Source: Cylicocyclus nassatus (lineage: Eukaryota; Nematoda; Chromadorea; Rhabditida; Strongylidae). From it: 64,000 nt of DNA. Below are positions 1-13,100 of this stretch, in pieces (the first letter of the stretch is position 1; each line of letters begins with the position of its first letter). The DNA is taken from NCBI GenBank assembly GCA_958299035.1, contig CATQJL010000112.1, positions 18,699,361 to 18,763,360 of the forward strand, in the 5' to 3' direction. The position numbers and the translations under genes were made by a program. The notes under the pieces are model-generated. The model saw nothing but the letters and a program-made list of their open reading frames with translations. It had not been told where the DNA came from and ran no database searches.

Positions 1-649
1 AAATTTTGGTCTCTTAGCTCGTGGAGGTCGAGGATTATTTGCGACCACTCAAATTTACTTGGAAAAATGCCAAATATAGATTTTCGTTTGAGTTGGTGAA
101 ATGAACTTAATAACAACCACTTCCTAGCTTACAGTTTGCCAATTTTTTGATGAGAGGGTGAGGGGATGGAGAGGAGAAAGGAGCGAGATGGTCTTACAAT
201 TAGTCGTAAAATTTGCATTTGCTTTATTATTGACAAATGAAAATAGTTCCATAAATTGTTGAAAATATTATTGAAAAATTCATTTTTTCGGAAGTGTAAA
301 CTTGCAAAAAACACTGAGCCCTTTCTCCTCCCACCTCCCCCCTCTCATTTTTTTCCCTCGGAAATTTTTTCGAACATTTTTTTCAGTGATCTGGTGGAGC
401 TTAGATAAATCTTAGTTTCCTTATTATTTTCCCCAATTTTGTTTTCGTGAGACATGTGTAGACTACTTCTTTAATTTGGTAATTTGCAAAAAAAATTTAT
501 AGGGTTTTATTCAATCTACAATTAGGATCTTATACTTCGACATTTACTACCAAAGAAGCAAACATGCCATGATAAAGCCAACCTAGTGTCCATCAAAGAT
601 ATATAGAAGAGAGTGACTTATAAAGTCAAAGCCTAAAACTCGTCCAGCT

Positions 650-1028
650 AATGTGATTTCTTTCATGTGCCATAAGAAATGTCGAAACTCATTACTTATG
701 TTGTACTGCGATTGTATTGTACGTAATTTAGCATCTGGTTGGGATGACAAGCTGTTCGCATTCAACTATGAATCGCAACTGAAGCGTGTAATTCAGCTTT
801 ACAACACCTTTTTATTCCTCTTTTCAACCTCGTATTTCCTCCCTCTAGCCTTTTGTTTTCTTCAGGCAAATGTACGAATGCTTAGCTTCATTCCTGGCCA
901 GGCTCGCGCCGAAGTCAGGAATGAAGCAGGCTGAATTAAAAAAGCAAACAGAGACTATGGAAGAGTCGTGGCTCGCGCACGGAATGAGCATAAGCGAAGC
1001 TGAGTCAGCCTCAGCCAGCAGCCATTAG
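650..1028 (+). other. Conserved island with two short open frames; possible nested exons
   Basis: This stretch is almost identical to 30583-30960. In the frame that starts at ATG 665 (MCHKKCRNSLL...), the six differences up to codon LYN are all silent third-position changes. After a good acceptor (TTCTTCAG, next base 866) a second frame reads QMYECLASFLARLAPKSGMK and stops at TAG 1026-1028 in both copies. I could not find a donor that joins the two frames in phase, and the reverse strand also has an open frame here with mainly silent changes. It may be a nested gene, a conserved non-coding element or an alternative exon. I recognise no family. Confidence 0.35.
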
Positions 1029-2329
1029 CTTTGTTTGATCATTGCTTCGGACCCCCTCCCCCCCCCCCCCTCCCGTCCTCGTGCACACAATTGCTATTGT
1101 AACAAGCTGAGGGCTTTTGCATGAGACTGTGCGGGCGTAGAGGGAATGACCCTCGAGCGAGGGGGCGCAAATCAGCTGTTTCGGACATAAAGCATCGCGA
1201 AATGGGGCCTTTTGAGGTTTTCTTAAAAGTTATTACAGCTAAAATTAGCTTTAACAAAGATTTTAGGGGGTAATCAGGCATATGCACTCTTTGAGAATTT
1301 TCGACTGTGAGGAAAAGTCATCTGTTGGTTTATTTTTACTGAGGGAAACTTCTCCTTGACTTCAGAGGGTATGCTTATACTACGCCTACTTTTGGTCAGA
1401 TTCAAAATTTCCTGGGAGGAAATGAATGCTGATAACTATGAAAAAGCTTATGATCAATCAGATAAGATCAAACTATCTACGCTTTTCGATTTTATTGGTT
1501 AAGTATTTATACTGTTGCGAGCGCTAAGTATTTGAGGTAAAATGGATTGCTGACAAGTCCGAGAATATTATGCAAAGGGACCAGTTCTCGCTGTGAGAAA
1601 ACGATAACACGTTGCAAAAGGATTAGTGGATTATAACACTTTTTCTACTTTATCAATTAACGTTTCTCGAATAAAGTGAAATAGGAAACAGATATATTTA
1701 GAAAGAAATGAGGAAATTTGACCGAATTTATATTCAGATTTTGTCAAATGAGCTTTTGTTCTTTTGGTTCTCAAAGGACAAACGTAAAAGCGATTTTTGC
1801 TCAGTTATCAGTAGAGCGCGCATTTTCATCAAATCACTCAAATAAATAAGTGAGTAAATAAATAAAGGTGATACCTTATTGTTAGTAAAAATTTTCGATG
1901 CATCATCACATTATTTTGGCACCTGCAAAATAATCCCAAAATTCTTTGAATGAACTTCACTTCACCTCTGTCATTTTTTCTTGGGAATATACTTCCTAGA
2001 ATCATAAACAGAATCTGCTTTAGACCATGAAAAGAAAGAATACATAGCGTCTCCGGTTCGCGTTTCTATCCCTAGCACTAAATGGGATTGTGAAAGGAGT
2101 CTGAGCAGAGTTTTGGCTCAGTTTTTCTCAGATTCTACAAATTCACATTTTTTAAAGTTTTGCAGTCAGCCCGAACCAGATATCACTTATTCTACACTTT
2201 CTTTGCTAATAAAACTTTTGCTCACCAGCTGAATGTTTACCCTGTCGCAAGTTTCAAAGGTGTACTACTTTTTGTAAAAAAGTTTCGTTTGACTTCTATT
2301 CTAGCTTCTATTCTTGAGTCAAAATCCTC

Positions 2330-2960
2330 TCCCTACAGTCAACACCAGCGAAGCTCAAAGCTTCTCAATGTCGGTTCTTTGAAGCTTCTGCCGGTTTCAG
2401 AGGGAAAGTGCCGCCGGTGCACCAAAAAGAGCTCCTCGTACAATAAGAAACGGTCGCTTCATTGCAAGTTTTTCTCACTGGGAGGGAAAGAGAGGAGACT
2501 CGTACCCGAGCCGACTACTGGAATGGGGAAAGAGCTGGAAACACAAAGAAATTGGAAAAAGAACTTTTTTGGACGAGTTCTCGAGCTCCTTTTGGTCTCA
2601 AGCAGTGCTAGCACCGCATAGGATATGATTCTATATGATTCTCACCACGCTGCTGAATACAAAAGAGCTCAACCTCCAGAGCCGTAATGATTGTTGTTTG
2701 TCCGTAATTTTGCGACAATGCGCAGCTATTGTGTGTGATAGATACGTCCGAGTTGAATCAGCAGCAGCCAATGTTTGTTGGCTGGCTTTTACTGTCCGAA
2801 CGTTACGATCAAACATCTCTGACTAATGGCAATAATGAGCGCCCGGCTATGAAAATCGCCCGCTATCAGGGCAGCTGCTTATGCAGGAGAGCGGAATTGG
2901 TAATAAAATATTATATTGCTGCTTTTTTATGGTCTAGTCTAGGAAAGGCGAGATAACGAG
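2330..2960. other. Highly conserved intronic island (copy 1)
   Basis: It matches 32295-32920 with few differences, while flanking intron has many. The stretch 2733-2880 differs from copy 2 at only one base (CAATG versus CGATG). Open frames exist on both strands, but in the most open frame silent and replacement changes are about equally common, so coding is not supported. It may be a regulatory element or a non-coding RNA. I see no recognisable RNA family. Confidence 0.45.
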
Positions 2961-4170
2961 GTGTTGATGTCGGCTAAAAAAATTTCAAATTTGCTCATTG
3001 GTGGGGAAGCTTCTGATAAGAATATTAGACTAGGGGAAACTACGAAACCAAAGCTACTTTATAATTTTTCTTCAAATTCGAAAAATTAGGCAACATATGA
3101 GATGAAGTGTAATAAAAAGAGACTTTCATTGCATCCTCAGCTGCCTTATAGCAAAAAAAAAAACCCTACTCCCCCCTCGACTGGATTTCGAAATTTGGAG
3201 AGTTGGCTGCAGGGGTTATAAAAAGAGAAAAAAAAAATATAAAAAGTGACTTGTTCATACTTGCAAATGATTAAAATTATTTCTGAATTTTTCCTGAAAT
3301 TTGAATTAGCCTTGTATAAAATTTGAGGGCGTGGTTGCCTCCATGCCTCCTTTTTTCAAAATGTCGGAGTTATGGACCTACAGAAATTTTGGAATTTATC
3401 CTAAAAAACTTTTCGAAGTGTTTCGCGTTAGCCACGCCGCTCTATTCGAAAAAAAAATATTTTGTCCTCCCCTCGCTCCTCCCGAACGGAAATCTTGGGT
3501 CCGCCGCTGGGGGAAGGGAAGCAAGTATTTGGGTCTGATCACCAGATTTAGATTTCTTTTGGATTTTTGATTAGGATCTTATCACCGGGCAAAAAAGATT
3601 TGAAATTACGTCTTCTTTTTCATAGTAACAATAAAAGAATATTTCTTGACATTGTGGATAAAAAGGGGGGGGGGGGAGAAGAAAGGGTTCGTACTCTGAC
3701 CTCCAAGGCTATACTTCACAATTTTTTTCTTATTCGCACAAGTTGAGAATTTGCAGGTAATTTTCATGAAAAAACATCAATTGAGAGGTCAGTGAGTGTA
3801 ACTGACTGTATGTAACTTGTAGACGATTTTTGGGGGAATTGAAGGAACGAATGGGGGGGGGGGGGGGAGGGGGAGGGGGTAAAAAATGTGATAGTTCGAT
3901 GCAGCTTTATAATATTTTCCGAGTTATTCTTTTTGAAGCCCTTATAACGGTTCAGTATTTTAGTGCGAAACCAGTTGCTTCAGTTTATTATTTTAAATTT
4001 CAGAATAAAATTACTCGTAATTTTTTTCGTACTATTATTCCCTTTTTCTCTCGTAATGGGCTAAGCAAGCATTATGACTTTTCTTTATCCTTTTTATCTT
4101 GATTTTTACAGTTAATCGTATGCAATTATTTTTTGAGCTATTTTTCCAATTTATTTTTTCTTAATTATAG

Positions 4171-7100
4171 GTGAAATGCTGGTGTCGAAGTCAAGACTAT
4201 TGCAACACTGATCTTTCCGATCGTATTGAAGAAGATCATGAAGCACCACAAGATCAAGTTGTTGCCGCTGAGGTTGGTAAAAATTAGATTTTTCACCTTG
4301 GAAATTTTTTAGGTTTTCAAATTTTACTGTGAAAAGCAAATCTATGTTTGAAGAGAGACGATACGTATTTCAAGAAAATCGAAACCACAACAACGACAGT
4401 GATTGAAGCGGAAAAGGAAGATATTAAAGAAGATTTTGTGATAGAGAAAAACTACGACATGAAGGATGAGTACGTTTTGCATTTCTGTCTTGCAGTCCAT
4501 TTTTCTTTAGTTTTTTCCTTTCTTGTTTTTCATTATAGATTTTCTTTTCTTTCTGACCTATGGTGATTGGATGTGTAAAAAGGGGTGGTGGGTGAGCGTT
4601 GGCAGCTTCTGATCTTGTTATGACGTTTCATCCATCATTTTGAATCAAAGCAATACTGAGTTTTCTAAGCGTAAGCGGAAGGGGCGGGGGGGGGGGGGGG
4701 AATCAAAAAATTTTGCGAATGTCGAAAGTTTCTACATAGTCATTTTGACAGAGTAATCATCACCGATTCATGTAAAATACTGACCACAGAAGAAGTTGCC
4801 AGAAAAATTAATTTTCTAATTTAACTCAATTATTGATTGATTATTATTTCAGTTTCAGTCTAATTTTTCAGTTATTCTAGAAACCTTGTTTGCATAAATC
4901 AATTCTTCATTTATTTTTTGATCAACTAAAATATGATTATCGGGTTAAGTGCATTTTCGATTTTTTCAAATTTTTTCTTTGATTTCTGTACTGTTCTTAT
5001 GCTTAAGCTTGTTCATCTCAGCCTCAATCGATATATTGATCAGCTACACTTTTATTGATTACTGCATTGCCATCATATGCAATTGAATGGCAAAATAAGA
5101 CTAAGTAAATGAGTTATTTTATTCTTACACCAAACTTCCTACTTCTTTCAAAAGCCACTACAGTTTTCCGGGGACCAGTTTTCGTTGCATAAACAAGTTT
5201 TGTTTCTGGCCTTATTACTATAAAAGTGGTCGTACATCTTCAAAAACTGCTTGACAAAATTAGCACTAACAGTAAATTTTTGATGCTACAAAAAAGTTCC
5301 TGTTCTTCCTGAGAGTCACTATAACAGTCCGGGGATCAGAAAACGCCCACAAACAAATTTTGTTTTTGATTTTATTAGTCTAAGAGTGGGTGTAATAAAT
5401 ATGAGTAAATAAATCATTTTATTGCTGCAAAAAGTTCCCGTTTCTCTAGACAGCCTATAGCTTCCCGGGGGATCAGTTTCCGCAAACAAACCTTATTTTA
5501 GGGTCCTTATGTGAAATTGATACCCATTGCGAGGACTATATCTCCTTTCCCTCCCCCCGCCCTATCGTGTCGTCTTTTTTGCCCTGACCTTAGCCGCATT
5601 CGCATGGCACCACATTTTCCAGCCGTATAATCAAACAGTGGCCTCGAATTTCATGTCCCAATTTTAGCCCCGACGATATCATGTTACAATAAAGCACTTG
5701 CGAAATCCGGGGAAATTCCCATGGATGCGGAGGAAGGGGAAAACGCTGCGAGGAAGTGGAGGCCTAGTGGGGAGGGGGGGGGGGGGGAGGAGTGGGAGAG
5801 TTTTCTTGGTCTCTGATCGCCAAAAACGTGGTCACAATCGCCTTAAATGGCTAATCCGTTGCCGCGTCACTGCCCGCTATCAATGCGGTTTGCAAATCGA
5901 GTCGCAAGCGTTCGCAAATGACTTTGTTGAACTTTACTCTGTCCCAAGGGAAAGCGCGAAATAATTTACCATTTTGTTTGCTAGATTTGGATTCTCTTTA
6001 CTGTAGGGTCAGGGTATCATTAGCGTCAATGTTGGTTGTTCGAATGATGTAAAAGTTTAAAGCAAGCTAAAAATAGCAGTTGAAACAGAATTATTTTTGA
6101 AAGAAGAGCTGAGAGTAAGTGGTAGAATCGCTCTTGTTTCCCTTGCATTTTCCAGATTCAAGCATGGTAAAATTAGGGTATCCACACCGTTATGGTAGTG
6201 TTACGATAAGAGTTATTAGCGAGCTAAAATCGCAACTCTAAGCACAGATACTCTTGAAAAATAGCTTGCACGTTTCTAGGAGTATGAGAATTTTTATGTT
6301 GTTTTTTTGACGAACTTTTCGTCTTTCTTGTCGGGTTTACGGTGTCATTACGGAATGGTTGTGGTGATACTACGGTTGGTGTTCAGAACGGTTTAAGAAG
6401 AGCAAAGGAAACGGAAATTTTTTTTGAAATAGAGCTGGGAGTAAGTGCGAAAATTTCCCCCATCTTCTTAGCCACTTTTTCGATTCTAAGTGTAGAATTA
6501 CGGTAGCTTTTGTTGTGATAATACTTATAAAATTTGGGAAGGTTACGGTAGCGCTACGGTGGTGATTATGGTGAAATTATAGTAAACTTCAAAGCGAGCA
6601 AGAACCTGTTACTTGAAATGCAAATTTTTCAGAAATAGAGCTGAGAGTAAGTGTGAGTATATTTCTTGTTTTCTTTGCCAATTTTACGGCGGATTTCGGT
6701 AGGATTACGGTGTAACTACGGTAATGCTACGGCAATAATTCGAGTGTTAGAACTGGCAAGACGGAGATTTTTTGAAGGCTTGTGCGTTCTCAGGAGCGCG
6801 AAAACTGACGGCTCGTTTTGACAAGTCCTCATTACTGCAGGATTACGAGAGCATTACGGTAATAGTCATGATAGTATTGTGGCAAAAGTTCCGAATGAGC
6901 TAAAATCCGCAAATTAAAACGGAAGTCTTATTGAAAGTGCGCGCGTTCAAAAGGTAACGAGCAAATTAACTTATTGTTCTGCATTTTTTCCTTAGGACTA
7001 CTGTAGCATTACGGTAATGGTAATGTTAGTACTACGGTAAAAGTTTTCAGCTTTAGAAACTGCATGTTAAAACAGATTTCGCAATGGCTTGCAAGTCCTA

Positions 7101-10100
7101 AGGAAAAGCTTGAACATTTTCTCTCTTCTAGTTTGCCATTTTAGATTTTCCATGGTGGGATTACGGTAGCATTACGGTAACAGTAATTTTACGGTAATAA
7201 ATCAGAGAGAGCAAAAAACTGTGGGTTGTAACGGGAACTGCTCAGAAATAGAGCTAAGACCAAGTACGAGTTCTACGTTTTTCTCCGGTTTACTTCGTGA
7301 ACGGCAGAATTACGGTAAATTACTGTTATATTTGTAGCATCAGGTGAAAAGCTAGGACCGAGCAAAAATTGCAAGTCGAAAAAATTTCTGCGGAAATAGC
7401 GCTGAAAATGTGAGTAATAACAGTTGTAACATTTGATAACAGTATTAACATTTAACATTTTTGTTTTTCATAATTTCCAATGTTTACGGTAGGATTACGG
7501 TTGCTCTGCGGTATTAGTTGCTTACTACGGTAAAGGTCCGAAAGCGAGCTCAAAACCACAAGTTAAAACGGGAAATTCTCGGAAACAGCTCAAAGTACAT
7601 GTAACTCTCAATAGCTGGTCATTGTCCTTATGTTGGCTAGAGCTGTTTCCACATACGCGCCGCGCAGCTGGGTGTCAATACGTCCGATGGTGTTTGTCTT
7701 GTAATGGAAGGATGCCGTCGTAAGCGTCTTTGTGGGTAGCGCTGCGCTTGTGTTCAAGAGGAAACCGGAGACGGGGCATGCGGGTGGACGGGGGTCATCA
7801 AGGGGATTTGTTCGGATTTTACAGGAAGTGAGGATATACAGAACTATTTTTCAAATTTTCATAGGCTTTTTTTTGGATTCGCAAAATTATCTGACTTGGG
7901 TTTATTGTCTGGGAAATAATTGAAAGGCCCCAATTAACCCATTGCCCAAAAGGCAGCTCATATAAATCAATCAAGGCCAAGAAATGCACCATAAACCCTA
8001 GCCAATACCTACTTTCTACCGTACTCGAGGGCGCTGATTGGTCCGTTCAAAATAACTGCCGTTTTGGCCCATTTAATGTTCAGTTATTTGCTGATTTTCG
8101 AGGAATTTTTCGTTGGACAAGTTTTATTTTTGATGCGCCTATCAAAATATTTTGATATCAACAGGTAAATCTGTGGACTTTCGATATTTACTCCTAGCAT
8201 CATATACAAACAATTGTGGTTTTCGTGCTTGATGTGATGATCAAAACACAAACAAGATCGTGATAAGATTTGTGGGAAAATCTAGAATCGGATTTTCCAA
8301 AACAAATCTATTTATTTGTTTATTCATGCACTATTCACGAATAGCGTGCTAGATCAAAGACCTTGGGGAAAAACTTGAAAATTTTTCAAAAAAAATGGCA
8401 ATTTACAGATGCAAAAATTGAACGATCATAGAGCATGATTTCATGATCATAATAGATATATTTTTTATTTTCTCAGAAAATCTTCATAGTGATCAATTCC
8501 AAAAATGAATTTCATTTGTACCAGAGTTAACACTTTTGAATGTTTTTAATGACAACGTTTCTTTTTCGGCACTTTTCCGTCAATAAGACAAACTTGGTCT
8601 TACTGCTTCTCTTCCTTCATTGGGGTTGAAAGCTTGGACCAAGATAGTTTTGCGAATTTGGGAATACTCGTCTCTTCTTGATTCTTCCACATACAAAATA
8701 CTCAGGCAACTGATCGGAACTTCCACAGCACGCTTGGGAAAGTTCCGCCGGATCACCTGCGGAATTTCCGTAAAGCACTCCAGCTGTTGGTGAGACAACA
8801 TTGTAAGAGGCAACACATTCAGAGTCTTGCGGAAGTACTGGCAGGTCAGGGGGTGGTGCAGGAGGAACCAAAGGGCTGCCGCCTATATCCGCAGGAGATA
8901 ATTAAGAGCGCGAGCGTTGTGGAGAATATTTTGGCAGGAATCCAAGAAAACTCGGCAAGGACATCCTTTAGGAAAAAATCTTCATAACTTCGCCTGGAGA
9001 TGACTTTGAAAATTTTAAAAAACATACTTGTAGTGCAAATTGGAAGGCGCATTCACTGGGCCTAAAAGTAAATGAAAATTTGGAATTGTAGTAATTGGTA
9101 ACATAAGTCAACTACCTTTTAGAAACTTTTGTTTTGAATTTTGAAGTTTCAAGTTGTTGAAGCCCGGGGTTTTCATTCAAAATTCTTCTTCGAGATAAAG
9201 AATTATTTTACCTTTTGATTCAGTGAAAAGCAATTAAAATGTCATAAGAACACATCTGGAGGTTTGTGTCAAAATGCAATATGCAGTTTGTCTCATAGCT
9301 TCAAACCCATTCTAAATTTAAATTTTGACATTAGAGACTTCATAAGATTTGCCATTGAAACTATGTCGGTAATCCTTTAGGTCGTACACAGTAGCAAAAG
9401 TTCATCACATGCAACTTAGTTAACATTATTTCCTTATTACCATTTCATGCTTTCAACTTCATCCAGAAATTTCACTAAAATTGTTGGAATTTTCACCCAA
9501 CGTTTAGCTTGAAATTTCAGTTTAGAATGGCGAATTTTGAAGGCACAGTTTTTGTTAAAAATAGTTGCGAGACAGAGTTGTTCAACCATACGGTAAGCGT
9601 ATTATTGAAAAATGCGCATTTCATCACTGATTCCAAATCTGTCCTTCGTATCCTTGAAACTTGATTCCAAGGAGAGTTATAAGGGTTTGTTTTTAATGGA
9701 TGTCCTGGCCAAGTTTTCCTGGATCCTTACCAAAACCTTCTCCACAGCGCTCGCCCTCCTAATTATCTCCTACGGCTACAGTCGGCAGGCCTTTAGTTCC
9801 TCCTGCACCGCATCCGGCAGGTCAAGGTGCTGCGGAACCACTGGCGTTTTTCGGGACTTCCGCAGCGTTTCGTAACAAGTCTTGCGGAAGTTCCCGTTTT
9901 TAACCAATCTGACGCGAAAATCGCGCAGAAGTTCCCACTTCCAACGTTTCCACTTCTGTAATAGTAAAGAAAATCTGCGTAACTGCTGCAAATTTTGCAT
10001 ATAATTTTTTTTAACATGTTGATAGAAAAATTTATATTTAATTTCATTGCTTCAATGCTCCAACACGTTTTTCATGCACAGAAAAATTGAAGTGTTATAG

Positions 10101-13100
10101 TGCATCAAGTGCTACTCAAGCGCTGAGCCTCTTCTCTCACCGCAATGCCATCGTCAGAGCGGCGATGTTTACCCGAGCCTTGTTTTGTTGATTTATTTCA
10201 TCTGTCAGGTCTATTTATTGTGCCGAAAAGAAGCTGCTATCTATAGCTATAGCATTATCATAGAAGAATTACAAGGGGACGGCAGGGGGATGGGGGAGGG
10301 GGGCAGTTGTAAGAACAATAGCGGCTTTGTAATTACGCTGGAAGGGAGTTCCTGGTTTTTTATTCATCGCTGGTGAATCAGAAACTCAATTCTATTGTCC
10401 GGCAGTAAAAAGGTAGAGTAGTCATCATTGCTGATGAATCTTACCGTATAGTTTCCTATTGTTTTACGAAAACAGGCAAACTTTTTTGTACGAACTCTCA
10501 AGAACCTTCCCAAATGAGTCTAGGGAACTTCCGCCCATTCAAACTTGCGCAAAACTTCCCAGGAAAACTCCGGGGAGCTCTTAGTTGAATAAGAACCCAA
10601 GCAGTTAGCAATCACTAACCGCCACTCAATTTGCACTTTGTGTGGCTTATTGTTTGCTCTAGCTTCGCTCCTACGTCCATTACGCACCTGTGCAAGCTGA
10701 GCTCTGCGCTACCGGGAGAGAACGAGAAGGGAATTGTGCGCATAACGGTCCTGAGCCGATTTTGGAATTTTCTTTTGTGGGAATAAACAGGGGGAAATCG
10801 AAGGGAGAATGGAAAGGGGAAGGGGAGTGGGGAAATATATCTGGGAATTATGAAAAATTTGGTAGCATTGAAGGGTTGGAAGAAAAGGAAGAGTTTTCAT
10901 GCGCGATTCTATAAAATCATTAGTGAGGAAAATTCATTTACTTATTTATTATTCATCTATTGATATCCACACAAAGTGCAGATATTGAAAAAAAAGAGAG
11001 AACGAGTGAAAGCGTCGATATTGGTCCCTTGCTGAGTAAGCGGAGAAATGAGCTATACTTTTTTCTGACAGAAATTTTTATTTATTCTTGGAAAAATGTA
11101 AATAAATATAGTCTATGCTATGCCACATGACTATCTCAACCTTTATTTAATCACCTTTCATTTATGTTTTTATTCTAATGACAGCTGTTTCTCCTTACAG
11201 ATAATTTTATTATAGAATAAATATAATTCTGTTTCCATGCACAAGAAAAAAAGATCTTTAACTCTGTTCCGTTTCCTCCCGTTAACAAGTTTCATGAATT
11301 TGAGTTTTGCAATATTTTTAGTAATCTAGAAAACCTGTGTCAATTACGAGATCTCTTCGAAAGAAAACAGTACTTCTTGTTTTCCAGGAAATCCATGAAT
11401 TAATCATCTTTGTTTGATTTGGTGCCATTTTCTGTCAACACAGATGTTTGCCCTACTGCAGCTCAAATTTTGTAATTTTGCAGAATTTGAATTTGTAAAA
11501 GTGGTGCACTTACTTGAGCTAAATTATAACTGCTACTTTCCACTGAATCACTATTGGCTTTTGTTGACGGGCTATTGAATTACCTGATAGTGTGAAAATT
11601 TGACCCAAGATCACCTGCTTGCAGTAAATTTTTGCAGAGTGATAATGAGGGAATGATTAAATTTTTTTCGAATAATTTTTTCGGAGATAAAGGTGTTTTC
11701 GATGCTCTTGATGTGATTGCATAAACATGTCTGCGTTGAAGAAATTCCTTGAAAAGAAATCTCTCAAGGTAAAAGGGCAAGAGTAAAGACATACACGCAT
11801 AGCATTTTTGCTTTTGATTCTTTCTCGTCCTATACTTCAGATATTCGAATAAATAAATAAAAGTCGAGGACTATCGAAGAGTGTAGCTTGCTGTAATGTT
11901 GGAAAATGGAAGAGACAGTTTACATAAAATTTCGTTTTTTTGGAGATAAAAATGCCGTTTTCTTTTGGAAAATTTTTTATTGAGATGAACGAGCCTGAAG
12001 TATTGTTTTCGGATACTATTACTTGCAAAAAAACTAATATAAAAATAGGTTTGAAATTCGAAATCACATTTGTCTTTTTTTTTTCAAATATGCTTTTCAT
12101 TATTGCTTGTGCCGCAAAAATAAATCGAATGTCGGTCAAGCCTGAGAAGATGTCAGGGGTAAGATTATCAAAGGTTTGACTATTAAAATGAATAAAGCCT
12201 AGGAGAACTATCAGATTTTCAATCCGACTTTCTTATTAATGATCTTTCGTAATTTGCTAGAAAGTCTTTTTTCCTGTTTCTATTTCCTACTACTATAAGA
12301 CTCCCAGAAGCTCTCGTAAAGCAATTTCGTCATCGTCGCTTGTACTTTTGATCTGTTTACACTTTTTCTACGGTAGATGTTTGTTGACATAGAGAGTAGT
12401 TAACGTAGAAACCGTGAGTCTGAGCAAACGGTTGTAGAATGTGGTTTTTATAAAATCGACTAGTCAATCCTGGGAATGAGCGGTGCTCTTGGAAAAATCG
12501 TGGGGAGGGGAATATGGCGGAAAATTCTCACGAAATAGAGAAGAAAGAAGGGGATATGGAGGCAGGAGTGCAGGAAAAATCTCAGGAGGAATCTGGAGAC
12601 GAATTTTTTTTAGAAAATTAGAGAAATAGAGAAATGAAGAAAAATTGACTTATAAGGAATTCCGTATAGCTTTTGGCCAAAGGTCGTCCTCATCCTGCTT
12701 TAGTCTAGTCTCTAATTAAATTATCGCTCATGCCAAATGCACAAGCGATCTTTGCCCCCCCCCCTCCCCACCCTCCTTACGAAAACAAATTACAATTTTT
12801 TGCCCCTTCAGGGAGTATCTCACGAACTATGACAGTGACATACCATCAGATGAAGATGACGATGATGACGGACCACCGGTGCCTACACCTGCACCTAAAT
12901 CAGAGGAAAAGTGAGAATTTTGATTTTTTCTCAAGAATTTTTCCCCAAAACTTTTCCTGTTTTAGGACAAAAACTCCAACATCTACAATTCCACCATGGC
13001 GACGAGAATATCCCGTAGAATCCTCAACTCATTCACGTCGGGTTCTTCCGCCACTTCCGCCACCGCCATTCCCTCCACATCCGGATGCATATCTTCAACG

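Larger units (their letters stand above)
1..4170 (+). other. Intron upstream of first visible exon of copy 1
   Basis: By colinearity with 29919-34153 this is intron sequence of the copy 1 gene. It holds two strongly conserved islands (650-1028 and 2330-2960), listed separately, and G-runs near 3665 and 3845. The remainder (1-650, 1029-2330, 2960-4170) is AT-rich, diverges from its counterpart by indels, and shows no other supported gene. Confidence 0.7.
4470..12811 (+). other. Large intron of copy 1 gene
   Basis: This 8.3 kb intron separates the exon ending in KNYDMKDE from the acidic exon at 12812. Going right it holds G-runs (near 4690 and 5770), a conserved island (5575-5965), an ACGGTA-rich array (6130-7560), a second island (7600-7830), a Mutator-like element (8849-9815) inserted in a TTCCGCAG-rich repeat (8690-10000), conserved stretches at 10130-10260, 10620-10860 and 11580-11860, and a last island just before the acceptor (12290-12475). 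No further coding exon could be supported. Confidence 0.7.

Noticed and set aside
6130..7560. CRISPR-like array
   Set aside because: Repeats are degenerate and irregularly spaced, in a eukaryotic intron.
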